Positions 12,601 through 21,328 of a DNA stretch of 64,000 bases are shown here, piece by piece (within the stretch, counting starts at the first letter, position 1; every line of letters starts with the position of its first letter). Both the position numbers and the translations under genes were made by a program. This stretch comes from Eustoma russellianum (lineage: Eukaryota; Streptophyta; Magnoliopsida; Gentianales; Gentianaceae), in the NCBI GenBank assembly GCA_036186865.1, contig AP025040.1:15388939-15452938 (forward strand), written 5' to 3'. The notes below the pieces were generated by a model, which was not told the DNA's origin, made no database searches, and was given only the letters and a program-made list of their open reading frames with translations.

Positions 12601-14834
12601 CCCTTATACAGAATCAGTTTGGGACTAAAATAAAGACCCTTAGATCTGATAATGCCTCTGAATACTTAGACAAAACTCTGAAAGCTTATATGGAAGGAGA
12701 AGATATCCATCATCAAACCTCATATGTTAACACGCCCAACCAGAACGAGGTGGCTGAAAGGAAAAACTGACATGTATTAGAAGTTACTAGAACTATTATG
12801 AACTCAATGAATTTACCAAAGCAATATTGGGGTGAGACAGTACTAACTGCTACTTGTCTTATAAACAGGATGCAATATGTGGTCCTTAAGTTTAAAACAC
12901 CAAAGTACTGATAAATAGTCATACACATATCAATCTACTGTCTGAGTTACCTCCAAAAATCTTTGGATACACAACATATGTCCACTTGCACCATAGAACA
13001 AAACTAGATCTGAATGCTATAAAATGCATATTCATAGAGTACTCTTACTTAAAAAGGATACAAGTGTTATTGTCCAAACATTAGAAAGATGTACACTACA
13101 CTAGATGTGATATTCAACGAAGCTCAAACTTTCTATGAAAACACAACGAGGGACACACTCCATGAGGATGTCTGGAACTTAATAGATCTCAATAGATATC
13201 AAACAACAGGAACTGATCAGTCAAATTTAAAAACACTAGAGTTACAAAGGCAAGAACAAGTGGCACTTGAGTCCTCACCTGAAAAAGAATCAGGCGTACA
13301 AGAAATACCACATATCCCTAAAGTCTATTCCCAAAAAACCCACTCCAAACAGATCAACACACAGATCAACTCATACAAGATGAACGCACCGTACCTACTG
13401 AACCAAGTAATGAACGGAGTCTAGAAAAACTAATACTAGATAACAGGCATATAGCAGTTAGGAAATGAGTTCGAGAGTGCACAAAACATCCCTTGTATAA
13501 CTTCATGCCGTACTCTAAACTAAACACTGAATTTCAAGCATTCACTAAAAACCTAGACTCCTAACTGATTCCTAGAGACATTAATGAAGCATTGGCAATA
13601 CCATATTAGAGGGATGCAGTCAATAAAGAAATGCAGGCACTAGTAAAAGCCAACACTTGGAAACTAACACTACGACCAAAAGGAGTTAGGCCAGTAGGCT
13701 GCAAATGGATCTTTACCATTAAATACAATACCAATGGGACAATAAATCAGTGAAAGCTAGACTAATAGCTAGAGGATTTACTCGAACATATGGTATAGAT
13801 TATCTAGAGACATTTGCACCAGTAGCAAAACTAAACACAGTAAGGGTCATATTTTCTATAGCTGTAAACTTAGATCGGAGCATGCTTCAACTAGACGTAA
13901 AAAATGCATCAAAATTCTTATGTAGTCCAGTAAAGAATCTAAAATTCTCTTTGTTCCAATGATATGTTTAAAGAGCTGATTGTCAACATGGCAAGTCCAT
14001 TGGTGTGTTTCAAATATGTCAATATGTTGTCAGATTGTGGTCAGTTGAGTATAATATTTATTAACTGGCAAGTCACGTTGCTTAATGTGTTGCGCTACGC
14101 GCTACAAGCACGCTACAGGTGCGCTACAGACAGCACTGTTGAAAAGTGTATCACAAATGAGAAGTTTCCTTTCTAATGGACACAATCTACTGTGAATAGG
14201 TTTTTATAGTTTAAAAAAAAGATAGAGAAGAAGAAAAAGTGGAAAGTAAAGGGAAAAGAGATAAGAAGGAAGTAACTTTTGCGTATGCTATGAGTAAAAT
14301 AGGGGAGCAACCTATCTCAGGATCTAATTCCTGTTGGAAGATCCATTTAAAGCTCCTGTTGTCACTTCAGTCCATAAACTGAGCAAAATTTTGATAATCT
14401 TTAGAATTCCCATTGCATTCTTTCAGTTTGTCTCTGAACATCAAATAAAATGTGAATCATTTATCCTACTGCCACTGACAGAAGCCTCTGGTTCTGAATG
14501 TATAGGTGAAGTAATTCAGATTCACTCTATCAGTCAACTAGAAGCTAAACAGAAAGCTGCTACAAGGGCATCTCGCTTGACAGTTCTCTACTTCACAGCA
14601 ACATGGTGTGGGCCTTGTCGCTACATTTCTCCTCTTTATTCCAGCCTGGCTACTCGGTACCCAAAAGTGGTATTTTTGAAAGTCGACATTGATGAGGCAA
14701 GTGATGTTGCTGTGCGCTGGAATATAAGCAGTGTTCCAACCTTTTTCTTCATAAAGAATGGCAAGGAGGTTGACAAGGTGGTTGGTGCTGACAAAAGTTC
14801 ACTTGAGAAGAAGATTGCTCAATATGCTAGCTAG
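700..14834 (+). CDS. TDX: TPR repeat-containing thioredoxin (TDX-like), 3' part, three exons
   Basis: Exons at 700-816, 9352-9376 and 14506-14834, each bounded by AG and GT, join in frame. Exon 700-816 encodes a charged linker (starts VEPNVHKIEEHRRKYERL) like that following the TPRs in TDX and HIP proteins. The 25-nt exon encodes NPVAVLKD plus the first base of a Gly codon. The last exon encodes a complete thioredoxin fold with active site WCGPC and the VPTFFF cis-proline loop, ending at TAG 14832-14834. TDX is a plant protein combining a HIP-like region, TPRs and thioredoxin; it acts as a disulfide reductase and chaperone. The N-terminal domains lie outside the window. The two introns (817-9351 and 9377-14505) are filled with retroelements, yet the reading frame is clean, so the gene is probably functional. 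A HIP-type co-chaperone is excluded by the thioredoxin domain. Confidence 0.85.
870..2292 (+). pseudogene. L1-type LINE ORF1 remnant, 5' portion (DUF4283-like)
   Basis: Translated pieces in shifting frames resemble the DUF4283 region of plant L1-type ORF1 proteins. At about 1360-1460 there is FIVGQFVGNKASFLNLKH; at about 1500-1640 a segment with the 'nedg' and 'LNDVPVWVK' type motifs; at 1748-2170 a stretch with ICVEIKAEETLPKEV followed by a WMPIQCP zinc-knuckle-like region. Frames are broken by indels and stops. A CT/GC-rich leader at about 870-1010 could be the LINE 5' UTR. The remnant lies in a TDX intron and is interrupted at 2293 by nested elements, with a second part at about 7779-8349. 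No ORF2 (endonuclease/RT) follows, so the copy is partial. Confidence 0.65.
2293..2600 (-). mobile_element. TRIM-like LTR fragment with PPT and tRNA-Met primer site
   Basis: A 135-bp unit at 2293-2427 starts TGTTAGAA and ends TCTCAACA. On the minus strand it begins TGTTGAGAATATTGTCCCAC, a typical plant LTR start. It is followed directly by a pyrimidine-rich stretch (the complement of a polypurine tract), about 150 bp of non-coding DNA, and GCTCTGATACCA at 2589-2600, the complement of an initiator-Met tRNA primer-binding site. LTR, PPT, about 150 bp and PBS with no coding capacity is the layout of a terminal-repeat retrotransposon in miniature. The matching second LTR is not where expected: the next base begins the Copia A LTR. 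It could instead be the end of a recombined larger Copia element. Confidence 0.5.
2839..3112 (+). repeat. SINE family X copy with (TTG)n tail
   Basis: A 274-bp insertion in the left LTR of Copia A, flanked by an 11-bp direct repeat ATTAACTCTTG (2828-2838 and 3113-3123) that is single-copy in the other LTR. It ends in TTGTTGTTGTTGT. Its 3' core, from GGGAAACAACCTCTCTGTG through ATGGTTGCGTATATCCGACC to GCGGGAGCCTCTC, recurs elsewhere in the window: antisense at 19377-19918, and as diverged fragments near 34.7 and 45.3 kb. The flanking duplication and simple tail show retroposition. I see no box A/B, so tRNA ancestry is not shown. Confidence 0.8.
3185..7399 (-). pseudogene. Copia A pol remnants (integrase, RT, RNase H)
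   Basis: Reading right to left on the minus strand: GAG-pre-integrase and integrase start at 7049-7399 (LHQRLGHPSLRYLKRL, then HSDLWGP); integrase C-terminal pieces at 6551-6745; reverse transcriptase pieces at 5606-5797 (YKARLVAKGFTQ), 5309-5515 and 4845-5222 (KDLGPLRYFLGMEVA); and RNase H at 3185-3547 (SKAEFRALAHGM, then YCDNKDAVSIAHNPVHHDRT). Stops and frameshifts separate the pieces and the RTE LINE at 3628-4778 splits the RT/RNase H junction. No functional polyprotein is possible. Confidence 0.85.
3628..4778 (+). mobile_element. 5'-truncated RTE-type LINE with 13-bp target duplication
   Basis: The insertion is bounded by CCTTCTGTCAATC at 3615-3627 and 4779-4791, which breaks the Copia A RNase H region. 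Near the 5' end lies the FADDTV motif of the reverse-transcriptase active site (about 3665). Further on, 3843-4271 encodes the RTE C-terminal segment (KFKYLRSFVQKDGDIESDV, later MLRWMCGHTR). The 3' end is non-coding and finishes in (TTG)n. Only the last part of RT and the 3' tail are present, as expected of incomplete target-primed reverse transcription. Frame breaks show that it is dead. Confidence 0.85.
7779..8349 (+). pseudogene. L1-type LINE ORF1 remnant, 3' portion (Lys-rich tail)
   Basis: Sequence after Copia A encodes Lys/Glu-rich frames (SEYEAKDHKPRKEEKESTG, then LKQRLKAIKWKKNKVF) and ends DLTEDTIAKALKYYSEVEVE before a stop near 8349. A basic, low-complexity C-terminus after DUF4283 is usual for plant L1 ORF1 proteins. 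I join it to the remnant at 870-2292 by orientation, position and style; the join itself is inferred. An alternative is an unrelated Lys-rich exon of a host gene. Confidence 0.45.
8350..9351. other. TDX intron sequence, no gene seen
   Basis: AT-rich intron with a T-tract near 8948-8960. A GC-richer patch at 8970-9060 is followed by a 32-bp tandem repeat. The last bases before 9352 form a good pyrimidine-rich acceptor ending in TTGATTGCAG. Confidence 0.6.
9073..9136. repeat. 32-bp tandem duplication
   Basis: Two adjacent copies of a unit beginning GTGACACGATCACAAACCT (9073-9104 and 9105-9136) differ at only a few bases. Intronic; no function evident. Confidence 0.8.
9382..9473. repeat. 46-bp perfect tandem duplication beside a 5' splice site
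   Basis: Two identical 46-bp units (9382-9427 and 9428-9473) begin TTTTCTACTTTTCGAAG and end CCACTTAAA. The first starts directly after the donor GTAAG (9377-9381) of the 25-nt TDX exon. Perfect identity implies recent slippage or misassembly. Confidence 0.9.
9930..10443 (-). pseudogene. Copia E: 3' fragment of a Copia element (RNase H)
   Basis: Minus-strand translation gives Copia RNase H signatures: RILRYLNAVSSQGLYFKKH followed by IQVFTDAAWAGSKTDVRSTT at 10277-10513, and diverged downstream pieces of the NPVQHDKSKH type at about 10020-10090. The upstream part of this element is absent; it stops where the LTR of a plus-strand Copia (Copia D) begins. Low-complexity AT/GT-rich DNA at 9780-9900 may be its decayed 3' LTR. 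Confidence 0.75.
10444..13962 (+). mobile_element. Copia D: 3'-truncated Copia retrotransposon
   Basis: A likely 5' LTR at 10444-10687 (starts TGTAGGAAATACGAATG) is followed by a primer-site-like TGGTGTTAGAGC (10689-10700), a changed version of the initiator-Met site. Then come gag (ATG 10737-10739), protease (VDSGAFDHMTN near 11840), integrase (12200-12930) and the first part of reverse transcriptase (13600-13960). RT stops early and no 3' LTR is seen. Many stops break the frame. It lies sense to TDX in its last intron. Confidence 0.8.
10737..13960 (+). pseudogene. Copia D gag-pol remnants
   Basis: Gag pieces span 10737-11533 (SITYDGIPMVISGHKLNG; further on an RVFKFLIGLNTELDGV segment). Protease appears near 11840, and GAG-pre-integrase at 11967-12380 (LWHKRLGHPNLHYLKKLF). 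The integrase core at 12450-12770 carries HTDIWGP, FVDDHARVTW and LRSDNASEY, which hold the catalytic Asp/Asp region. RT at 13690-13930 has KARLIARGFTRTYGIDYLET. Internal stops and frameshifts occur throughout. Confidence 0.85.
13963..14505. other. end of last TDX intron, no element recognised
   Basis: Includes a short repetitive patch, GCGCTACGCGCTACAAGCACGC and similar, at 14092-14130, and purine-rich DNA at 14210-14275. An open frame runs into the last TDX exon from 14334, but the acceptor TGTATAG at 14499-14505 and the phase of the previous exon place the exon start at 14506. Confidence 0.55.

Positions 14835-14836
<2 letters not shown>

Positions 14837-14881
<45 letters not shown>
14837..14881. 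repeat. (TA)n microsatellite after the TDX stop
   Basis: About 22 TA units begin two bases after the TDX stop codon, so they are probably in the 3' UTR. Confidence 0.95.
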
Positions 14882-14885
<4 letters not shown>

Positions 14886-15266
14886 TTATTGTAACTGTGG
14901 ATGTATGATTGGCCTTTTTTAGTCAGTTTGAACATTTATTGGGCTTGATAATACTTCATTTATAAATTCGTTTTTTCTTTAGTTTTCAAACGTATGGGAG
15001 TTTCTGCTGTGTTGGTCCTTTTGATGCCTGCGTTTATAAGGTTAAATGGACTACATCAAAGTTGTTCTCAATAATCTGGTGGAGATGCACTGTAAAAATT
15101 ATATGGCCCAACCAAAGTGAGGGTTTGTTTCTGTGGTCAAAGCAACAAGGAAGTTCTTTGAAGAAATAGGTTGATTACATGCGTATATTGAACTGAAGAA
15201 GGTCTGGCACAGGTCTGTAATCATGACATGCTTGAAGGAATCAACTATAATAAAAACCACTCTACT
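14882..15266. other. convergent intergenic region between TDX and STR
   Basis: AT-rich spacer shared by the 3' ends of two convergent genes. No coding exon, repeat or clear terminator is visible. Confidence 0.6.
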
Positions 15267-18002
15267 CTATTTTCTCTCATTCTTGGAGTAAAATCTAAGG
15301 ACCAAATAGAAGAAAAACCTATAGATAACTCCCCAGGCTAGGAGAATTCCAATGTCATACCAGATGTTCTCCATCTTAATTCCCATGGTAAACAGCACGT
15401 CTTCACCAATCAATAAGCAAGTCGGTGGAAGATCTGCCAGTGAGGTATTATGCAGGTTGCTGATCCTTACTTCTCCCAAAGGGCCTGGTGAGAGGTCTGA
15501 AGCTGATCCGTTATAGCAATGTTCTTTGCCTTTGAATTCATTGACTAACAATGCCTCAAATGGGTATTTCATTGCAGAGATGTAATGGAGCCATTTCCAA
15601 ATGGTAGGAATTTTGGATGCTTTCAAGAAGAAACCACAAGTCAGGAAGAAGAGGGCCGTTGTTGCTATCACTATTGCATAGCCAGTGATGTAGCTCGGAA
15701 CAACTGCACTGACTAGCATCACATAGGCATTGGTTGTAATGAGTGATGCATAAAGAATCAACCAGAAGTTGATGATGCTGCTATTGAGTCTGAGCATATA
15801 CTTGGTAATGGCAGCAAAGGTGAAGCCTTGAACTGCGAAGAATGGGAGATACACTAGGAGCGAAGAGATGACATACGTTGAAGCTCGATAAGCGTTGTGG
15901 GAAGTCTCTCTAATGAAGATGAATCGTTCTTGGATGAAAGTAGGAACGGCGTCATTGGAAGAGAAGAAGATTAAGGAAAGTGCAAAGATGTAGAAGTTCA
16001 GTAGGCGGTTGATCGTTTTGAAATCCAAGTGGCTTAACTTTCCAAATAAGGTAGATAGCACCAGAGCCATTACTGTCAAAACTATCTCGCGTGATAGGAA
16101 TAGCTCTGGTGTGCGGACGACATTGAGTGCAGTTCGCCAAGACAGCACTGCAACCTCGCGGAGCCATGGGTTTGCAAATTTTTGGCGATGCTCTGGCTCA
16201 TCAAGGACCTCCATTTCAAAGTCCTGGTATGATGTAGCATACTGTTCTTGGGATGGACTGAAGACAACAGGAGGTTTTGTATGCCTAGGAGTTGGCTGAG
16301 GTGTTGCGTATCTGCTTGAGACTTCGCTTCTTGCTCCAGGAGTCTGTCCAGGGGTTTGTGCAGGTGTCCATGATGGTGCTTGACGGGGCGTCCCCTTGAC
16401 ACCATGGTATAGCCAAACTGGGAAGTCTTTATAGAACTGAGAAGCCAAGCGTGGGTTGTAGACGCCGCTAGTTCTAGGGGTCTGAATGCCACTCCTAGGG
16501 GTGTGAATGCTCTTTCGTTCGAGAGAGTTGTCAAATTCCTCGTCATCATCAATTGTGTTACTAAAATGTCCAGAATCTGTATAAGGTGCCATGTTTCCAG
16601 CTGAAAATTGTTGGCTCTGAAGGCTAATGTGCTTGGGGCCTGGAGTCTTCGAATGAGTGCCAAGCATTTTGAAGACCTGACTCTTCGGAACAGGGATTCT
16701 GGCCACTTGATCTGGCTTGGTGCCATTCCTTTGATACAGCACGAGAGGATCAAGCCCCACAGTTGATTGATCATACTCTTTGATCACGTCAAGGAGGTAC
16801 TCTAGGCTGTTCTCGCCTTCTGGAACCGGCCTTCCAAATCCTGATAAATAGTCTGGCAGAGAAGTTGGGCTTCCCAAGTATACCAGTCTCCCTCTGGTGG
16901 GCAAGTAATAGACAATTTTTAGTTTCATTACTCTATATATGAAGTAGGTCAAAGTTTGGTGTTACCTTGCGAGGACGGTGATGCGATCCAGGAGCATTTG
17001 GATTCTGAAGGAAGGCTGGTGGATGGTTATCAAGACTATACTCCCGCCTCTTGCAATGTCTTTGACCTTTTCAACAACACTGAATGCGCTCGTGGAGTCA
17101 AGGCCAGAAGTAGGCTCATCCAGAAACAAGAGTGATGGTTTATGGATTATGTCAATTCCTATGGACACCCTACGCCTCTCCCCACCGGAGACTCCTCTCC
17201 TTCCCTCGTCACCAATATAGGTATGTGCGGTGCTCTAAATATAGCCATTACAAATTTCAGGATCTTGCTTGAGCTACATACATGACGATTAGAATAAAAT
17301 AAGTCGAGCGAAGAGGTAGCTTAGTACCGTTAGACCGAGCTGACTGAGAAGCTCATGGACTCTGTGCTTCTTCTCAGACCTTGACATGGATGGTGGAAGT
17401 CTAACTTCAGCTGCAAACAGCAATGTCTCAAAAACTGTCAACATGGGGAAGAGCTGGTCATCTTGCATCACATAAGACGAAACCATCTTCATATAGCTTG
17501 TTGTCACCTGCAGAAACCAGTACAAACATCATCCGAGGTTAGATCTATATATACAGTTTATATTCTACAAAATGTAGCATTTAAGGGCTCCTTTGGTCAC
17601 ACTTTACAAGGGTTATTTTGGAAAGAGAGGAGGCATGATGCTTACAGGCTTGCCATCGATTCTAACAGATCCTTCAAGACTGCCCTGTGCTATTCTACCA
17701 GCCAAAGCATCAAGGAAAGTGGATTTTCCAGCACCACTAGGCCCCATAATGGCCATGACCTCACCCCTCATGGCTTGACCGGAGATGTCGTTCAGAAGAT
17801 AGGCTTCTTTATTCACCCAGACTCCATCTTTCTTTTGCTTCTTCATGACACTATAAGAAAGATTATCAAACTCAAGACCCTGCCCAGGAACCAGCTTGCA
17901 CGTCTTTTCACTCGCGAATTCGTTCTTCTCAAGGGCCGTTTTATCAATATCCATCAGGCTCTCTAGGCTCCTGTTCACTTCTGGCCTTCTGTGTCCAGCC
18001 AT
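15267..18002 (-). CDS. STR: half-size ABCG transporter, STR-like (arbuscular mycorrhiza)
   Basis: Four exons on the minus strand: 17646-18002, 17328-17507, 16966-17234 and 15267-16893. Phases join to 810 residues. The nucleotide-binding domain comes first: Walker A GPSGAGKST (about 88-96), Q-loop region MQDDQLFPMLT, signature VSGGERRR (about 194), Walker B LLFLDEP (about 214) and H-loop HQPS (about 251). A long Thr-Pro-rich linker (about 330-475, repeated TPR/TPG motifs) follows, then an ABC2-type membrane domain from about 515 to the C-terminus. The NBD-TMD order is that of ABCG half transporters. Length, the N-terminus (SLESLMDIDK) and the TP-rich linker fit STR, which with STR2 sits in the periarbuscular membrane and is linked to lipid delivery to the fungus. 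STR2 and other ABCGs usually lack so long a linker. The family name is firm; the STR assignment is from memory. Confidence 0.82.
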
Positions 18003-19170
18003 TTTTCTCCCGCACTTAAACTTTGCTAGTATAACTTCTACCTTACTCCTCCTGCATTCGCAAATGCCAAGAGCTCAGGGTGCTCAGTTTTCTTGAAAGT
18101 AAATCTACCATGCTGGAAGTTTATATTAATGGAGAGGATCATAAGACAAAAAGAAAGGACGGGTAACACAAAGAAATCAAAATTGATGATTAGAATTTGT
18201 GGCCTAGCTTTTAGAAATTGCATAGGGAGTATCGTTTGTGTTCTTTGATATCTCCGACATGATTCTAAGGAAGTTGTCCCTTTCATAATACCTCTTTGTA
18301 CAGGCCTTTTTCATGGAGTTTTTATTGCTAGTAAAAAGGATGGTACAAGGTGACTTAGTTTACATCTAACAAATGGTGAAGTACAACATAAAAGACAAAT
18401 TTTACGGTGCAATTATTATGCCAGGTGATGTCTGTATATATGTTGAAACGTTCAGTTTTATAAATGTTGATCTTCAACCAGTAAGACTTTTACTATCTCG
18501 CGTGTAGGTCTTTGTCGAGGAGAGTTTGTCCTCACAAAATCAATCATGATTAGCTCAGTATAATTTCAGCAAATCAAGATTATGATTACGTCTAAAACAG
18601 AAGTTAATGTTATTGTGGGTGAGCTCATAAATGGAGTCTTTTTTTTAAAAAAAAAAAGCACTGCTATATGACGCGAATTTAGTGATAAGCAACTAGGACG
18701 GTTGAACGAACTGAATAGTTTGCGAACTATTCGGGTTCGGTTTGTGTTCTTCGTTCGGTAATTATTTGTTAACGAGCCAAATTCGAACAAGTATTCGAGT
18801 TAGTTTAGTTAAACGAGCCAAACTGTTTGGCGAACTATTCGGCTCGTTTAAACCATTATAAGGTCATCGAGGCATGAAAGCAACTAAACCATGTTACTTT
18901 TAACGAAACGAGAATCTGTTGTGACACATAAAAAGAATTTTTTTTACGATATGCATTGTAAAAGTTGATATGTTGTTTTCTTTTAAGTGTTTGATTGACA
19001 ACTAAATTCGTATTGGTGTATTCTGATTTTAAGAAATACCCATTTCATATATTTATATCTTTTATGTTGTATCACTTTATTGTGTCGCTCTAGTTGTTTT
19101 TCATTTGTATCTTGAACCATATAAAACATCTGTATGACATTTATATCTGAACATACTTTTTGATATTGAT
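18003..19170. other. upstream region of STR; GAGCC/TTCG-rich degenerate repeat
   Basis: No coding exon. At 18690-18860 a degenerate repeat made of TTCGGTTCG, ACGAGCCAAA and TTTGGCGAACTATTCGGCTC steps recurs, related to the array at 24110-24420. I saw no obvious phosphate-starvation P1BS site by eye in the proximal 500 bp. Confidence 0.5.
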
Positions 19171-19185
19171 TCTCAAAGTATCATG

Positions 19186-19376
19186 AGAAGAAGCGTTTCA
19201 GGTGTATTAGGTTCCCGCGTTTGCACAGGGTCCAGGGAGATGTTGGATCGCTTTGCGGTCAGATATACGCAGCCTTACCCTACACTTTTCTGTGCAATAG
19301 ACTGTTTTCGCGGCTCGAACCGTAACCTTAAAGTCATAAAACAGCAACCATACCAGTTGATTTAAAGTATGTCGTG
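19186..19376 (-). repeat. Au-type SINE with 15-bp target duplication
   Basis: On the minus strand it carries a tRNA-like box B (GGTTCGAGCC in form, here ACGGTTCGAGCC) near its 5' end and the Au core (AAGGCTGCGTATATCTGACC). It is bounded by TCTCAAAGTATCATG at 19171-19185 and 19377-19391, a 15-bp target duplication. Au SINEs are short tRNA-derived plant retroposons. Confidence 0.85.
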
Positions 19377-19918
19377 TCTCAAAGTATCATGTCATCATCA
19401 TCATCATCATCATTACTCATTGCCTTAATAGCTCCCATTTATGACGGGGTTTGGGGGGTCAGATGTACGCAACCATACACATGTGTTAAAAATACATAGA
19501 GGTTGTTTCCCGATGACTCGGAATGAAAATTGCGTGTTTATCAACTGATGCTTCACAATATAAGAAGCACATGATGATCATCATCATTGCCCCATTGCCT
19601 TAATGGCTCCCATCTATGACGGGGTTTGGGGGTCGGATGTACGCAACCACACACATGTGTTAGAAACACATAGAGGTTGTTTCCCGATGTCCCAGAATGA
19701 AAATTGCGTGTTTATTAACTGATGCTTCACAATATAAGAAGCACATGATGATCATCATCATTACCCCATTGCCTTAATGGCTCCCATTTATGAAGGGTAT
19801 GGGGGGTCGGATGTACGCAACCATACCCATGTGTTAGAAACACATAGAGGTTGTTTCCCGATGACCCAGAATGAAAATTGCATGTTTATCAACTGATGCT
19901 TCACAATATAAGAAGCAC
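19377..19918 (-). repeat. tandemly triplicated SINE family X segment
   Basis: Three head-to-tail units: about 19377-19570, 19571-19744 (174 bp) and 19745-19918 (174 bp). Each carries an ATGATGATC(ATC)n start, the ACGGGGTTTGGGGG and GATGTACGCAACCA core and a GCTTCACAATATAAGAAGCAC end. On the minus strand this is the 3' two-thirds of the SINE seen at 2839-3112, ending in (GAT)n instead of (TTG)n. The array adjoins the Au SINE, whose target site lies in its first unit. Confidence 0.9.
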
Positions 19919-20820
19919 AACCAATTTAGTGAATCATTTTGCTTTATTCCATCATATTCCAAAGGCAAGGAAAAGTATCTCCTTGACTCCATTAGAAATG
20001 GAACATATCATGTGTGGACACAAAATCAAGAACGCATTATCGTGCTTAGCATGAGATTAAACTATCATTTTGTAATCAATAGTTTTGAAGATAATTCACC
20101 TTTCCCTCAAAATCGCCAGACCATATTGTATGAAAAAGAAACATGATTATTATGTTAACCGTATACAGACTTTAACCATGATTAAAAGAAAAAACAACTA
20201 CAGTAAGGTGTTTGACCAAATGTACTCGTACTTAAGATACCTTTGACCCTTTATCCAAAAAAAAAAAAAAAAAACACACAAAAACAAAACAAATCCAGAT
20301 GTTGGTATCAGAAGAAAATTGAATGTTCAAATTTGAAGTCCTCCATGATCCTTTTTTTAAAAAAACTCAAAGATAGCACACCATCCATTTGTTTTTTCTA
20401 AAGTCAAATTTAAATTTTTCTCGTGTATTCAAAAGGGAAAAGCATACACGCTAAATAAATCAATAAAAGACTTTCTTACTCAATTATTTGCGTTCATGTC
20501 ATGATACAGTTTTCATATTTTATATGCCGCTAACACCCTTTATCGTCGAAAAAAAAAATACAAATGTGGAAAATGTTTCAAATCCCATTAGTTATGAGAT
20601 ATATACTTTTCTAATTTTCCCAAAATTGTTAATCACAATCGTTTTGGAACCATATTTTAAATATTAGATAAATAACTTTTTATATAAAATTGGATAACTT
20701 TTCAAAAATCGATTAGTTTGAAAGATGTATGTCTCTAACTACCTTCCAAAAAAATCTTACCTTCGTGATATAAAAAAATCTTATCCCGTATGTATCTCCA
20801 TCTTTATTCAAAAACCTACC
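19919..20820. other. intergenic AT-rich DNA upstream of the lipid-transfer gene
   Basis: A-tracts and AT-rich sequence without a supported gene. A 91-codon open frame at 19871-20146 starts inside the SINE array and looks like chance. Confidence 0.6.
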
Positions 20821-20822
20821 CC

Positions 20823-20828
20823 TATAAA
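20823..20828 (+). promoter_or_regulatory. TATA box of the lipid-transfer gene
   Basis: CCTATAAATCC lies 87 bp before the ATG at 20915, a normal plant TATA-to-start distance with a short 5' leader. No competing TATA box is closer to the start. Confidence 0.55.
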
Positions 20829-20914
20829 TCCACTCTTCCATTCTTCACGTTTTCACTCCCAAAACAAAAAGGGGGAAAAAAAAAGAAAATTCTGTGTAAT
20901 TTTTTCATACCAAA

Positions 20915-21295
20915 ATGGGTTTCAAATATGTGGCTTCCATCGTTGTTGTGATGTCTTCAATGTTGGTGGTGTGTTACTGTCAATCAGGAGGCCACGTGGA
21001 ATGCATAACAAAGCTTTTGCCATGCAAAGACGCATTGCAACAACATATGACAAATCCTCCATGGCAATGTTGCAAACCTCTGAAAGAAGCAGTTGCTAAT
21101 GATCCACCATGCCTTTGTGCTGTGATTAATAATCCTTTGCTCTTGCAGCAGTATAATATTACCAAGGATGATTGTCTGAATCTTGCCAATAATTGTCATG
21201 CCAATCCTGATCTTTCTCTTTGCTCCAAATCTTCAGGTATTTTGGCACACATTTTCTGTTTGCTTTTGTTTTATTCTTGTTTTTTGGATTCGTTT

Positions 21296-21328
<33 letters not shown>

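Noticed and set aside
14334..14505. Open frame upstream of the thioredoxin exon as coding sequence
   Set aside because: The frame is open by chance. A good acceptor at 14499-14505 and phase match with the 25-nt exon place the exon start at 14506, and the upstream residues do not resemble TDX.
16082..16774. 230-codon open frame on the minus strand
   Set aside because: It is a shadow of the large STR exon in another frame; the STR frame carries the conserved motifs.
17463..17966. 167-codon plus-strand open frame
   Set aside because: Antisense to STR exons 1-2, with no family resemblance.
19377..19918. CRISPR-like or satellite array
   Set aside because: Only three units, no regular unique spacers, and the unit is the 3' part of a SINE; the genome is a plant.
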